Positions 1 to 11,430 of a DNA stretch of 64,000 nucleotides are shown in pieces. The notes beneath the pieces were generated by a model. That model did not search any database. It had not been told where the DNA came from and saw nothing but the letters and a program-made list of their open reading frames with translations. Each line of letters starts with the position of its first letter. Within the stretch, counting starts at the first letter, position 1. Position numbers and translations under genes: made by a program. Source of the stretch: Hemileia vastatrix (lineage: Eukaryota > Basidiomycota > Pucciniomycetes > Pucciniales > Zaghouaniaceae). Where the stretch lies: contig JASXTE010000002.1 of the NCBI GenBank assembly GCA_030280995.1, forward strand, positions 6,259,683 through 6,323,682, read 5' to 3'.

Positions 1-12
1 CTCTAAGGACTC

Positions 13-339
13 ATGGAGCTGGCCATCCAAGTTGACAATGAGTTCACCCAACAACAAACAGACAGTTGGATTGGCGCTTGTTCATGGTTCAATTATGCCT
101 CAAGCAGGGCCAGTTCTAGGGACCCAAATGACATGGATATTGACACAGAAAATGTAAGAGGCCCTAGTGGGAGGAAGAGGTTATCAGATGATGAGTATCA
201 GAGGTGCATGTGCAAAGGTCTGTGCCTCAGGTGTGGAAGCAGTGGTCACCTGGCAAGGGTGTGCAGAGGGAACATGAGGGTTAGTGAAGTAGAGGACAGC
301 ACAGGAAAGGCGCAAGTAAAAGAAAGCACTTGGGAGTGA
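13..339 (+). pseudogene. gag C-terminal fragment with CCHC knuckle
   Basis: This 108-residue open stretch is the end of a Ty3 gag protein. It carries an acidic DPNDMDIDTE segment and then a CCHC knuckle, CLRCGSSGHLARVC (C-x2-C-x4-H-x4-C), which binds element RNA during packaging. An RKRLSDDEYQRCMCKGLC segment just before it matches the usual chromovirus layout. The first ATG is only a chance start; the real gag begins upstream. A stop ends the frame at 339, and protease-like coding resumes near 450. Confidence 0.75.
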
Positions 340-439
340 AGGTTGTGCCCTCCTTGAGCAGATTAGAGGGAAAGGATAAAAAGTGAATTTAGTAGAGGAG
401 TTATCAGCATTGTAAGCCAAATGAAGTAAATGATCATGG

Positions 440-800
440 AATTATACTAAACTTACCTTTCATGACCCTTGATGTCACAACAAATGTACAAGCCTACTAC
501 TGAACTGTGGGACCACAGACTGTTTTATGTCCAACAAGTTTTTACAGCAAAAAAAAAAAAAAAAAAAAAAAATTAGATCACCTTAGGTGCCTAATTATGT
601 TTGATGGATTACCAGGTGGGGGAGGAGAAGTAAGAGAGAAAGGTTTTTTTTTTTTTTTTTCAGATTTTGGTGTGATGGGAGAGAGTCTCAGTGCAGGGCA
701 TATGTGACAAACCTGAAGGACCAGTATGACATGGCTAGACTGCTATAACCCACAAGTTGATTGGAAGGAAAAGAAGGTGGGGATGGGAAGGAGAGGGGAC
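440..800 (+). pseudogene. chromovirus protease relic with poly(A)/poly(T) tracts
   Basis: Conceptual translation near 495-548 reads LLNCGTTDCFMSNKFLQ, which resembles the retroviral-type aspartic protease D-S/T-G-A loop and the following FxS-K-F segment; here the catalytic Asp is Asn and the Gly is shifted. In another frame, around 729-790, MTWLDCYNPQVDWKEKKVGM matches the GMxWLxxxNPxIDW segment that ends such proteases. A 24-nt poly(A) run (549-572) and a 17-nt poly(T) run (644-660) interrupt it. The relic is inactive: its catalytic residue is lost and its frame is broken. Confidence 0.6.
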
Positions 801-1711
801 ACTGGCTCTAAAGTATTGGGCCCCCTGGTCCCTTAAGGGGTCAGGGGCCCCTCCCAGAGAGTCTCCTGGTGTTTCATTATCATCAGTAGACTTGCCACAA
901 GAACTGATACTTTCTCTTGATGCTAAGTTTAAGGACTTGGAGGGGGCACTGGAAGAAGAGGAGGATGTCACTGGACGACCTACGCACAAGGTCGAGGATG
1001 TTCCTGAAAGTGAGATGAGGGATTTAGAAACTTCTTTGAAGCACAGAGGAATGATTCGAGGAAGTGATTTGAAGGTCACTCGAAGTAAGAGCTACAGGTT
1101 CGAGGTATGTTTGAGAAGAATTATAATATAGTTTCAAAGGTAATAGGAATTCTTAAGATCTCACAAAGGGTTGGAAACTCAATAATCAAAGATTTAGGAT
1201 TTAGAAATGATTATTGAGAAAATAAAAGAAAGATACAATAACAATGATTTAACTTAAAGACTTTACCACTATTAAATGTAAATACGTTTTATAATTTAAT
1301 TCTAAGGAATATCAAACCAAATACCCAACCCTTTTATATCCTTTATTCCTCCTCGCATTGACCTCCCTCTCATCGCACCATTCCCATACCATTGGCCATT
1401 ACTAACATACACTTAGACCCTCTTCGCTAATATCCGTCCATGCTCAATTTACCCCTTTTATTTAATTAACAAAATTTTAATGAAAACTACTAATGTACTA
1501 TTACGTTGTTCATAGCACTGTGCGTAGCTTATTGAAATTGAGACTAAGGCACACTATTGAGAGATTGACTAATTTAGATTTAGAGTTTAGGCTAGCGCAG
1601 TTGAACAGTAAGTACACAAAGGGGAATCGCAGTTGCTATGGAGAATTGCTTTCTGCGCTTTGAGTATAGATTTAGAACTTGATATTATTGATTTAATGAG
1701 CTGCTTTTGCC
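801..1711 (+). other. protease-RT linker region, no clear gene
   Basis: The stretch lies between recognisable protease and RT. It contains an acidic open frame to 1131 (DAKFKDLEGALEEEEDV) that could be decayed linker, then about 580 bases of AT-rich sequence without coding character. Chromoviruses normally have a shorter linker, so part of it may be a later insertion, but I see no target duplication. Confidence 0.4.
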
Positions 1712-3148
1712 TTGAGTGTCACGTGGCGCGTGACAGAGGAATTGGAATGTGATTCAACAGCTTGGAACATATTCACCAAGATTGCAGCCAAGGCTCAGAC
1801 CTCAAAGAAATGGTCCCTGAAGCTTATTGGGAATTCTTATTGCTTTTTGAAGAAGGGGAAGTCAAGACCCTGCCACCTCATAGACCATATGACATTGCCA
1901 TTGATCTGATACCAGGGGCAAGCCCCCAATTTAGCTGCGTAATCCCACTTTCAATCTTGGAGTCAGAAGTGCTGAAGGAGATGATTGATGAAAATTTTAA
2001 GAATGGGTTCATTAGAGAATCAAAGTCCCCCTGGGAAGCCCCTGTGATCTTTTCAGGGAAGAAAGATGGTTCACTAAGACCTTGCATGAATTTCAGAAGG
2101 ATAAATGCACTGACGGTATATAACAAGTATCCCCTTCCTTTGACCTGTGAGCTGATTGATAGTCTCCAACGTGCAGAGATCTTCACGTCCCTGGATCTTA
2201 GGGCAGGTTACCACAACATATGGGTAAAAGAAGGTAATGAGCACAAACTGGAATTCTGCACTAAATTTGGTCATTTTGAATGGTTTGTTAGTAATGCCAT
2301 TTGGTCCATGTAATGCACCTGCCACTTTCCAACACTTCAACAACAGCATCTTTAGAGACAGAATAGGAATAGATGTGGCGGTATACCTGGATGACATCTT
2401 GATTTATTTCAGATCAATAGAGGAACACAAGATACATGTGAAGAAATCTTTGCACAGCCTGAGGGAGGCCCAAGTATGGTTAAAACTGGAAAAATGTATG
2501 TTTTCAGTGAGTGAGATTCCATAACTGTGTATAATCATTTCAAAGAATAGGGTAAAAATGGACCAAGAGAAAGTAAAGGCAGTCAAAGAATGGCCAACAC
2601 CAGCATCAGTAAAAGAGCTCCAGTCATTCTTAGGCTTTTCAAATTTTTACCTCTGTTTTATTAAAAATTACTCCCACACCTGCCAGCCATTGCATGACCT
2701 CAAAAAGAAGAAAGCTAAATTTATCTGGAAAAGTAGCCATCAAGATGCGTTTGACTACCTGAAAAGACAATTTGTGACAGCCCCTATTCTTTCCATCCCT
2801 GACTTATTGAAGCCATTTTTTCTGGAATGCGACTGCTCAGATTTTGAACTAGGCGCAATATTATCCCAATACAATACTGAAAATGTCTTGCACCCAGTAG
2901 CATATTTGTCACAAACACTGCTAGGCACTGAACCAAACTATGAAATATACAATAAAGAGTTATTGGCACTAGTAGAAGCCGTTTGCACCTGGTTCCACTA
3001 TTTGGAAGGGGGGCCTCACTGGTTACAAGTTATCATTTATACAGATCATAAAAAATTGGAAACCTTCCTGGCTAAAAAAAAGTTAACGCCCTGGAAAGCG
3101 CACTGGGTGGAACTGCTAAGTAGCATTAATTTTGTTGTTACATTTTGA
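1712..3148 (+). pseudogene. chromovirus reverse transcriptase and RNase H
   Basis: Three overlapping or adjacent frames (1762-2313, 2237-2524, 2558-3148) rebuild an RT-RNase H region. Visible motifs are LPPHRPYDIAIDL at the RT entry, SPWEAPVIFSGKKDGSLRPC and LTVYNKYPLPL in the fingers, TSLDLRAGYHNIWV carrying the first catalytic Asp, MPFGPCNAPATFQHFNN, and VYLDDILIYF with the YLDD-type active site. Then come SFLGFSNFY and the RNase H start LECDCSDFELGAILSQ. At least one frameshift near 2240-2313 and a stop at 2522-2524 break it. It copied element RNA into cDNA when alive. Confidence 0.9.
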
Positions 3149-4567
3149 CCAGGAAAGAAAAGCGGTAAAGCTGATGCACTATTGCAACATCCTGACTTGC
3201 GTCCAGAACCGCACCAGCTACATACTGTTGGTGCAACATTATTGAAGGGGGACCTTGAAGAGGGGGTAGTCCTAGATGAGTTGGAACTGGAAGATGAGGC
3301 TTTGATGGAATGGGTAAGGAGGGGGCAGGGAAAAGATGAGGGATTACAGGAGTTGGTGAAGGCGCTATTATCAAAGGAGGTATTAGTAAGGAAAGGATTA
3401 GAGGAGTATCACCTAGATGGGGAAGTGCTATATTGGAACGGGAGGATAGTAGTATCAAACAATGAAGAGCTAAAGGGGCAGGTGGTCAAATCAAGGCATG
3501 ACTCCCCAATTGCAGGACACTCAGGACTTCTGAAGACCATGGAGCTAGTAAATTGTAACTTTTACTGGAAGTCCATGAAAGCATATGTCCAGCGCTATGT
3601 AGCAGCATGTGACTTGTGCCAGAGGAACAAGGTCAGTCCAACAACAACACCACTTACCATGCTAAACATTTCCAAGCAGCCATGGAAGGAGCTCTCCTAT
3701 GATCTTATAGTGGAGTTACTAAAGTCTCAAGGAAAGAACACTATTTTCATAGTTGTTGACCGTTGCACTAAGATGGTGCAAGTTTGGAAGCTGCATGGTT
3801 TGCCAGATAGAATTATATCAGATAGGGGAAGTAACTTTAACTCTAAGTTGTTGAAAGCAATGTAGGAGCAACTGAATATTAAGCCCATATTGTCAACAGC
3901 ATGGCACCCACAGACTGATGGACAATCCAAGATAGTGAACAAGGAAATTGAACAATACTTATGTCACTTCATCAACTATCAGTAAGATGATTAGGTGCAG
4001 CTCCTACCATTAGCTGAATTTTCATACAACAACCAGCTCCATGTGTCAACAGGCATGTCCCCCTTTTATGCCAAATATGGGTATCACCCAACATTCTCAA
4101 TTGGCACCCCAGAAACACTGCATGTTCCAGAAGCAGAAGAGAGAATTCAGAAGCTGCAAGAGATACGTGAAGAGCTAGAAGCAGCGCTCAATTTATCCCA
4201 ACAGGCAATGAAGTGCCACCATGATCAAGGAAAGGTGCAGCATTGGGCACTGGGTGTAGGTGACAAGGTCTGGTTAAGCTCACGCTTCCTTGCTACATTG
4301 CACCCAAGTGCCAAAATTGATCACAAGAAAGTAGGCCCATTTGAGATCAAACACAAAGTATCTGACTTGGCTTATGAACTGGAGCTACCAATCTCAATGA
4401 GGCAAGTACATCCAGTTTTCAACATTTCATTTCTCACAAAGTACAGGGAAGATACAATTCCAGGACATCCAGAAGAGCCGCCAGTGCCAATCCAGGTGGG
4501 AAATGAAGAGGAGTTTGAGGTGGAAAAGGTTGTTTTTAAGAGGGTCTATAAAGGAAAGGTTCAGTAA
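3149..4567 (+). pseudogene. chromovirus integrase
   Basis: After a stop at 3148 the frame continues from 3182. The HHCC zinc domain is seen as HDSPIAGHSGLLKTMELV...CDLCQRNK, and the core as ELSYDLIVELL and IISDRGSNFNSKLL. The third acidic region lies past a stop at 3863-3865 in a stretch without an open frame (STAWHPQTDGQSK near 3894-3930). The segment 3995-4567 gives AEFSYNNQLHVSTGMSPF, the GPFEI(K) module and the approach to the chromodomain. Stops at 3865 and near 3984 make it non-functional. Confidence 0.88.
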
Positions 4568-4690
4568 TTGGTGCATTGGAAAGGATATGGGGTTGGAGAT
4601 AGGTCTTGGGAACCAGTGGAAAAATTTGGTCAATGCTAAGGAAAAGTTGAAGGAGTTTGAGAAAGAGCGCAGGGGGCAGGAGGGGTAAAA
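4480..4690 (+). pseudogene. chromodomain with internal stop
   Basis: The frame EFEVEKVVFKRVYKGKVQ, a TAA stop (4565-4567), then LVHWKGYGVGDRSWEPVEKF is a canonical chromodomain: the VE-I/V start, the WKGY aromatic-cage core and the SWEP segment are all present. The stop falls in the middle strand. In living chromoviruses this integrase tail binds methylated histone H3 and guides insertion into heterochromatin; here it can no longer be made as one protein. Confidence 0.88.
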
Positions 4691-4700
4691 GAGGGGGTAA
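4683..4700 (+). other. polypurine tract (plus-strand primer)
   Basis: An A/G-rich run including AAAAGAGGGGG lies directly 5' of the LTR start TGTTAGGA. Its position is that of a Ty3 polypurine tract, which primes second-strand cDNA. Confidence 0.75.
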
Positions 4701-5036
4701 TGTTAGGATTTGGATTGAGAGGCAAGGAGAAGGAGCACTATGGGCGCTATAGGGGTGCTGTGGGAGCTATGCATTTTTAAGAGATGGAAGTTGGGATATT
4801 GAATTAAGGGGTTATATGGGGCAAGTGCTGTGGAACACTCCTCATCAGAAAACTTATATAGTAATCCAGTTACTCTTAGTCTCACTGCTAACTCAGCATA
4901 GTCAGTCCTGCCCTTCTCACTGTTGGCAACCCCAACATAGTCAGCCTAGTTAGTCTCACTGCTGTGTTAGCATAGTCAGTCACGTTTCAAGGCTAGCGTC
5001 AGCGCTAGTAGTAGTCTACCTTCTCAGGTCCTAACA
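4701..5036 (+). repeat. 3' LTR of the chromovirus (336 bp)
   Basis: The LTR starts TGTTAGGA and ends TCCTAACA, a perfect 8-bp inverted terminal repeat with TG...CA ends, and follows the polypurine tract. A TATATA box lies at 4855-4860. Downstream of it, AGCATAGTCAGTC-like motifs recur around 4897-4985 together with repeated TAGTCTCACTGCT, giving an internal short-repeat structure in the R/U5 part. Confidence 0.9.
4855..4860 (+). promoter_or_regulatory. LTR TATA box
   Basis: TATATA within the 336-bp LTR, about 150 bases from its start, is placed as the retrotransposon promoter core. Confidence 0.5.
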
Positions 5037-5183
5037 GAGAGGGAGAGGGAGACACCTGATGATTTTTTTAACAAAGTATTGAGAGCTGAGAATAAGATTT
5101 GGAGATTTAAAAAGTGGAGAAGGAATGAGGAGAGAGAAAGATGATGAGTAAGGGTGGATGGATTTACAGGAGGAGTGAAAGAA

Positions 5184-5960
5184 TTATTGGAGAGACAAGT
5201 TGTGATGGTTTTTAATTGAATGAGAGGAGATAGGAGGCAGGGGCACAGCAGAAAGGACATTTTTCCAGCCCAGGAGAAACTCAAAAGTTAATGGACACTC
5301 CCTGCCACCTAACAGACATCTCTCCAAGTGAGACCCACCAAGAAACAAAAAAGCATCAGACGAAGCCAATGAGGGAACAGGTGGATCATAAGAAATAAGA
5401 TGAGAATTCTGAGGCTTTGGGACAGAAAGTTGGTGCTTTTGTTGTTTCTTCTGTGCAGGAGGAGTAGGGAGAGCCTGAGATGGAATGGAAGGCATATGGA
5501 GTGCTGAAGTGGTGGGAGTTAAGTGATGAGTGGGAGAAGGATGGATAGTAGCAGCAAAACAAAGGGCATGAAATTCAGCCATAGAAGAAGAATTAGAAAG
5601 GGAAGTAGGCAGATGAGGATCAGGGAAATGGCACATATTGCTTCTGGTTCTCGTAGGACTTTTGATAGAGATGAGCTGAACAATGTAAACAGGGAGTGTA
5701 AGTAAGTAAAGGGAGAAACCAAAAGAAAAACCACTTAAAAAACATAAAAAACATGAGATTCAAAATAGAAAGAAAGAAATATATATATATATCATTAATA
5801 ATTAGCAAACATAAAAAAGAAAAAAAAAGACTTGCCTGGAGAGATGAGGTTAAGAGAGTGTGCAGAAAGGTAGGGAGTCTGGCATATCTAGAATTTTTTC
5901 CAGGATGTGGTTATGAAAAAGTGAGTAGAAAAATGTCAGATAACAGGTGAACATTAACAT
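5184..5960 (-). pseudogene. coding-like relic, family unknown
   Basis: A 150-residue open frame reads on the minus strand (5636 to 5184) and contains CPLTFEFLLGWKNVLSA, preceded by a Ser/Pro/Thr/Gln-rich stretch. Sequence at about 5800-5850 resembles 38450-38520, including ATTAGCAAA and CTTRCYTGGAGAGATGAG; read on the minus strand this could be an exon edge with a GT/GC donor. I do not recognise a domain. It could be a decayed host gene fragment or part of an uncharacterised transposon repeated in the genome. Confidence 0.35.
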
Positions 5961-8900
5961 TTAAAAATGTCTAATAACCAAATTATTTTCAGAAATAATT
6001 GGGACATAAGGAATTTTATCTGAAATTAAATTAGTTGAAGATCTTTTAACATTGATACCTCCTATTATTATTATTATTTGAAATGAAATGGTGTAGAAAG
6101 ACTCTTACAGTTGCCTTTCTGTAAGCAGAATCCATGGGTGTTGGATAAAACTAAGTAAACTCTGTCCCTTTAAGTAAAATAAGAGTTCTGAACAATCTAA
6201 GCTATAATTTCTACTTGATATGAGAAAGAATTTTTGGAAAGTTTATATTGACACTTTTGAGATGTTGGAATCTGGGTTCTATGACAAATATAAAGAAATA
6301 CAACAAAAAGTTGTACCAGTGAAGAAATATTTAAATGATTGTAATATATGTTTTTATAAGGTTTTCATTTTATGAAAAATAATATTTTTTTTGTTTCCCT
6401 GAAGTTGAGACCTTTCTAATGGTACTCTACATGTATATATCTATGTGTTGTTATGTAAACTATTTGATATTATTATTAACTTGTTGAAAATATAAGGGTA
6501 CTGTTATAAATGTAATATTAAGTTATAATGATTAAATTTATTGTGTTATTAGTTGTTAATTATTGTCAAATTCTGATGATGTGTTCTGCTCTATATTTTA
6601 TTTTAAAGTCAAATCTATGAATATAGTAGTCACATGACCCCCTTTCCCCTCCTAAACACATCCTGAAGCATTTCTGGACTTCCAGACTCAATTGAAATCT
6701 AAAATATACTCTAAAAAATCTAAAATTTTTTTTGATGTGAGCTACACCTCTGCTCAACAATTTTGGTGCTTCTTTTTTTTAGCCTGTGTGGCCCTATTCA
6801 CAAAACTAAAAATTATCAAAGTTAGGTAAAATTTTTAAATTACTAAATAAAATTATGGAAAATATAAGAATTAATGGGGAAAAATCCATAAAACATTCCA
6901 GATGGTTTTTTAGAATCCATAATCTCTTTTAAGTACACCTTTGACCCTATAAAAAATATTTTTGACCATAACGTGAATTTTTTTTTCATCTGAGAATTCT
7001 TATAACCCCTTTTTAAGCTTTTTATAACCAATTTTCTTAATAATAAGATTAAATAAAAGACCAATTATGCCCAGGAAATTACTAAATGAGTGTCTCCCAA
7101 CATTTTTCATACCATATTAGTGCCATACTAAACTTGTCAGCCTAGGTACCCCCATGACTGAGTATTTCTTATGTTTAAAATAAAATAACCTTAATTTAAT
7201 TAAGCTTATGAGTTAAATATATGGTTATGATACTTATATATGTGATTATTATGCTTATATATATGATAGGGGGTATCCAAGTTAGAAATATTTCATTTCA
7301 AAATACCTCTTTTTTCCACCAAATTAATCATGATTCTTTATTTAAAATATAGCATATTGTGACCTAAAAACACCTTTTTAATGAGAATTAATGTCAAGTT
7401 TGTGACTTTCTTTTTGTTTTGTGAAATACTTCTTAAATAATTATAAATTTCTAACTTTGATACCCCTTAATTATTATACTATTATATGACTTTTAGTAAT
7501 TTTAATAGCTTATTCATAGCCCCATAATATTTATTAAGGTGCTAATTTAGTCATAATATACTTATATCAAGTGATATTAAGTAATTATAGACATACATAA
7601 GCTTATATGTATACATAAATCTTTTATTCAGTGAAATATGTAGTTATATTATGTATATATAGGTCTTTATGTGGGTTTAACCCTCTAAATAGCCTATAAA
7701 ATTTATTTTACTGCTTATTTTAGGTTATATGGACATATTATATGGAATCACCATGTCTACACAAGCATATAAACCTTTTTCAGGCACATATATCCAGTTT
7801 GGACAACTTAATCTGCTTCCTTTAATGGATTCTCACAGATTTATGGGTTGGGATATGATTACTAGGTTGCTGTGAATTCTTGTGGATGTTATTGGGGGCT
7901 TTGACAGTTGATTTTGTTCATTTATATGCTTTGGGTCTCATATTATTCTCTTTGGATGAGTTATTTTACTTGTTTCCTTATGGTATCTGCTTTTATCTGT
8001 TTTCTCTATTTATGGTATGGGTGTATGATATCATTTATTGTGATGGAGGGCACTTACTGGATGTCTGGGTGTTGAAAATACTTGAAGTGAACACAATGGG
8101 GAGGTGGTGAGCCCTCCCAGCTTATTAATTTCCAGGTATAGGAGTGATATCACCTGGATTGAAGGTCTGTGCACTCCAGTGGAATTTGGTATAAATAAAG
8201 GAGGATTTGGTGGGTTATTGCACATCACTTACTTAATACAAATCAAATAAAAAATGTTAAAAAATTATTAGCATAAATAAATATATTTAAAAGCCCTTAT
8301 AAATTGATATTAACTTTATATTAGCTATAACTATATTATATTAGTCTATTTTCCACCACTAGTCTGCACCAATCCAAATATTGTGAGTTAACAATTGAGT
8401 ATAAAAGTTTTATTAGTCATTCCCTGAGGTTTAATCTACAAATAATTTATTATTAAGTAGTAGGACCATTGATAATTAATATTAAATCATACTTAGGTAC
8501 TAGCATATACTAAAAATTGGGGTTCTTTCCTAATTTATAACTTATTATTTTAGTATAGCCTTAGGACATGATTTTTACTCTATTATAGCTCATATAAACT
8601 AAAAATCTGGTACTGAAGCACATTAGTGGGCCATAATAACTCAGTGATTGTTGAAAAGAGCCGATTTAATGATTTTACTAATTTTTATTAAATCAAAATT
8701 AGGTATTTACAGTAGTAAATGTACCCAAGCCAAACCCAATCTCACTTGTTATTTAGTCACCAATATAACATCAAATTAAGTTGATATTTGGTTAAATCTT
8801 AGTAAGCTAATTACTCACTATTTTAAAGGTCTAGTTAAACTTATTAGATAAATGTTAACAGTTTTTTTCAAATTTTAATTATAGTTTATTTAATTAAATA

Positions 8901-9029
8901 AAAACATAAATTCAGGGTAAGCTCCAGTGCTTTTATTTGTATTTATATTACTAATATTTTTAGTCAACTGATTACCATACATTTTTTCCCTCTTGTAGGC
9001 ATACTAAATATATATTTTAGACATTTTAG
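5961..9029. other. AT-rich non-coding DNA
   Basis: No convincing coding region is present. The open frame at 7880-8110 is a hydrophobic, low-complexity translation of T-rich DNA. TATAAATAAAGG near 8191, about 840 bases before the T2 gag, could be the promoter of a badly decayed T2 5' LTR, but I cannot align it with the T1 LTR. Confidence 0.5.
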
Positions 9030-10089
9030 GGCTCCACACAACAATTTAAGTGATAAACCTGCTTTTAATACCAGGTCTAAAGCTAAAAACAATGTACCAT
9101 GACATAAGTATGGAAGGACAGTCTTACCCTCAGCCAGAAAAGTTAATCATAGAAGAAAAGGACAACCTCCTAAAAAAGGTAAATATAAAGAATACATCAC
9201 TTTCTCTTCAGGATCAACTGCTCTACTTGGACAGAAAAGTCCTGATGATGGAGGAATCAAAGTCTTCCATCATCAAGGAGGTGGAGAAGGTACAGAACAA
9301 TTTCAGGTTAGGATTCCAGAGATTATGTCAAAACTGTAGGAATTGAAGGGAGGACCAAAAAACCCAGCCACCCCCTACCCCAGGAGGATAAGGTTGGTCC
9401 CTGGACAAGATCTTGGTAGAAAAATGGAAGTGGGATTGGTTTCACTAACAATGGGCCAGTCACAACTACAACAGGGATCCAGCTCCTCACTGGAAAACTT
9501 CTAATAACTTCTACAAAATAAAGCCAAAGTGCCGAAATCCAGGGCTTGCTACCATTCTATGGTAAGTAAATCACATTCTAATATTGTACATAATACTGAT
9601 TATTAAAATGAAGGTTAACTAATTGATAAAAAAATTGTTCAGAAAATTGCGGAAGACTTAAGACAATTGGGCTTTGATGTAGCTACACCTGATTTATCTT
9701 TTGTCAATAAGAATAGTAATATTTATGATAATAATAAAGGTAATCCTCAGTTGACACAAAATATCAGTGAGTTGAGAGCTTCAATAAATAGTGAAGAGTT
9801 TGAAAAGGAAGATGTTAAGTATTTTTATAAAAATACATCTTTTCATTGAATTGTTTCAGAATAATGGAGTAGAATGACTGAATGTGAGGAACAAGCAATT
9901 AAGCTCACTAGTGAAACAGTTTCTTCCTTAACATTGAATATTTCTCAACTGGAAACAAGAAAAAAGGAATTAGAGAAAGAACATTTGTCTCAAACCCTTA
10001 AATATAATTCTTTAAGTAATAAACATAGTGAAATTTCAAAAAAATTCAGTGATTTAGAAAAATTGTATGAAGCACATTTATTAAATTAT
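9030..10089 (+). pseudogene. T2 gag, 5' portion
   Basis: The stretch is broken by frame changes but gag-like. A basic N-terminal part (HRRKGQPPKKGKYKEY in one frame) comes first, then a helical, coiled-coil-like segment from 9874 (LTLNISQLETRKKELEKEH and KKFSDLEKLYEAHLL). The last matches NKLSDLEKLFSALQ in the T1 gag. The frame runs into the CACTA-like end at 10090, which adds the foreign residues HHAIWGAYLLASP. A GGTAAGTAA at about 9561 parallels an ATGGTAAGTAA in the T1 gag at 16369. Confidence 0.65.
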
Positions 10090-10110
10090 CACCATGCAAT
10101 ATGGGGGGCA

Positions 10111-10127
10111 TACTTGCTAGCAAGTCC
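10111..10127. repeat. subterminal palindrome of CACTA-like element, left end
   Basis: TACTTGCTAGCAAGTCC is a one-mutation version of the family palindrome GGACTTGCTAGCAAGTCC. It lies about 20 bases inside the terminal inverted repeat. It could be a transposase-binding or hairpin-forming site (inference). Confidence 0.8.
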
Positions 10128-10369
10128 ACAACCTTGAATCCTAATTCATATCTTTTTCAGCACACATTGAGGTGGTGATGAAACAATCATGAAGAAATAT
10201 TGAATTTACTTTGAAAACACCTTGAAACTGATTTTAACCTTCATTGAACCACAGTTGATTAATAGTTCAAAAAATATTCACAGCAGGAAAAACGTGTGCA
10301 CTAGACATCTAGTGCTTTTTTTTGCTTCCTGAATTGATTCCTGGTAGAATTCCAAGTGGGACTTCCATC

Positions 10370-10700
10370 TGATACCTCCCTCCCCTAATTCTCCCTTATC
10401 TTCAATCTGACTTCCTATCTTACCCCCTTATCTTGTTGCTAACCTTACCATCTACTTACCCTTTCTACCCTATTCCTTCCCTTCACGGTGAGAAAAAAAC
10501 TCTCCTCTCCTTCCACCTCTCTCCCTTCTCTTCTCTTTATTTCTCACACCTCCCACAGAACCTCACTCACCTTTCCCAGCCCACTGTCATTATTTAGTTT
10601 TATTTTACTTTGTATTTTTTTCATTTTTCATGTTTCTTCCCTACAAATATCTTCCTTTCTCAACAATTTGCCACATTTTTTAAGTAAACACAAGCAACTC
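10370..10700. repeat. pyrimidine-rich low-complexity tract
   Basis: The + strand is C/T-rich, with many CTCCC and TTCCC words. It lies inside the CACTA-like element just before the purine-rich tandem repeats. No gene is supported; the translated Ser/Leu/Phe-rich frame is compositional. Confidence 0.55.
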
Positions 10701-10879
10701 AAATTCTGAAATATGTATTTAGTTACATTATTTACCACTTGGAATGCATTATAATTCTTCAAAATTTTATTCCTTGTTATTTCTAATTTATAAATATTAA
10801 TTATTCTCAAATTTATAAAAATTTGGCTACTTCCCAAGCCCTTGCATGCCTCCCCAACACTTTTTTCACCTCCCCCAGA

Positions 10880-11430
10880 AATATCAAGGGACTGGGGAAG
10901 GCTGGGGAAGGTGAGAGAGGGGCTTTACAGGGCTGGGAGAGGTTATAAAAGCCGCTAACCCACTTTGCAAAGGCTGACAAAGGTGAGCGAGGGTCCTTAA
11001 AGGGCTAGGAGAGGTGATAAAAGCCTCTCACCTACTACTCCCAGCCCTACTTAGTCTTTAAAGCACCTCGTTCACATCTCAAGCCAAATTAAGGGACTGG
11101 GGAAGCTGAGGGAGGTAAGCGAGGGGATTTGAAAGTCTGTGGGAGGTGATAAAAGCCTCTCAATCACTTCTCCCAGCCCTCCTTAGTCTTTACAGCACCT
11201 TTCTCACATCTCCAGCCAAAGTAAGAGACTGGGGGAGGCTGGGGAAGGTGAGTGAAGTGTTGGAAAGGGCATGGGAAGGTGAGAAAGGGCTAGGGGAGGT
11301 AAGCAAGAGCTGGGGGATGTGGACAATAGACTGGGGAGGTGAGTAATAGTTTGAGAATGTGAGAGAAAGGCTGGTGAGGGCTAATGGAGGTGATTGAGGT
11401 GAGTGAGGGGAATGGAAGGTGAGCAAGAGG
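10880..11430. repeat. G/A-rich tandem repeat with hairpin units
   Basis: Units of roughly 130 bp recur. GGGACTGGGGAAGGCTGGGG-type starts are seen near 10887, 11095 and 11226. GAGAGGTGATAAAAGCCTCTCA-type blocks near 11008 and 11140 are followed by CTCCCAGCCCT and CTTAGTCTTTA. Each unit pairs a purine half with a pyrimidine half, so a single strand could fold into long imperfect hairpins. From 11230 to 11430 it decays into GGGGAGGTGAG-like words. It is unique to the larger CACTA-like copy in this window. Confidence 0.75.

Larger units (their letters stand above)
1..5036 (+). mobile_element. Ty3/gypsy chromovirus, 3' part, decayed
   Basis: A gag zinc knuckle, protease, RT, RNase H, integrase and chromodomain follow one another in the canonical Ty3 order, and a 336-bp LTR closes the element. 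The 5' LTR and most of gag lie left of the window or are lost. The pol frame is broken by stops and frame changes (for example at 2313, 2524, 3148, 3865 and 4567), so this is a relic. A chromodomain after the integrase places it in the chromovirus branch (established knowledge); such domains steer integration to particular chromatin. It is unrelated at sequence level to the three other Ty3 elements in the window, which lack a chromodomain. Confidence 0.9.

Noticed and set aside
549..572. Poly(A) run as the tail of a processed insertion
   Set aside because: There is no target duplication or coding insert next to it. With the poly(T) run at 644-660 it is more simply a pair of homopolymer expansions within the protease relic.
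7880..8110. 76-residue hydrophobic frame as a small membrane protein
   Set aside because: Composition follows T-rich DNA, there is no homologue pattern, and it lies in an otherwise non-coding AT-rich tract.
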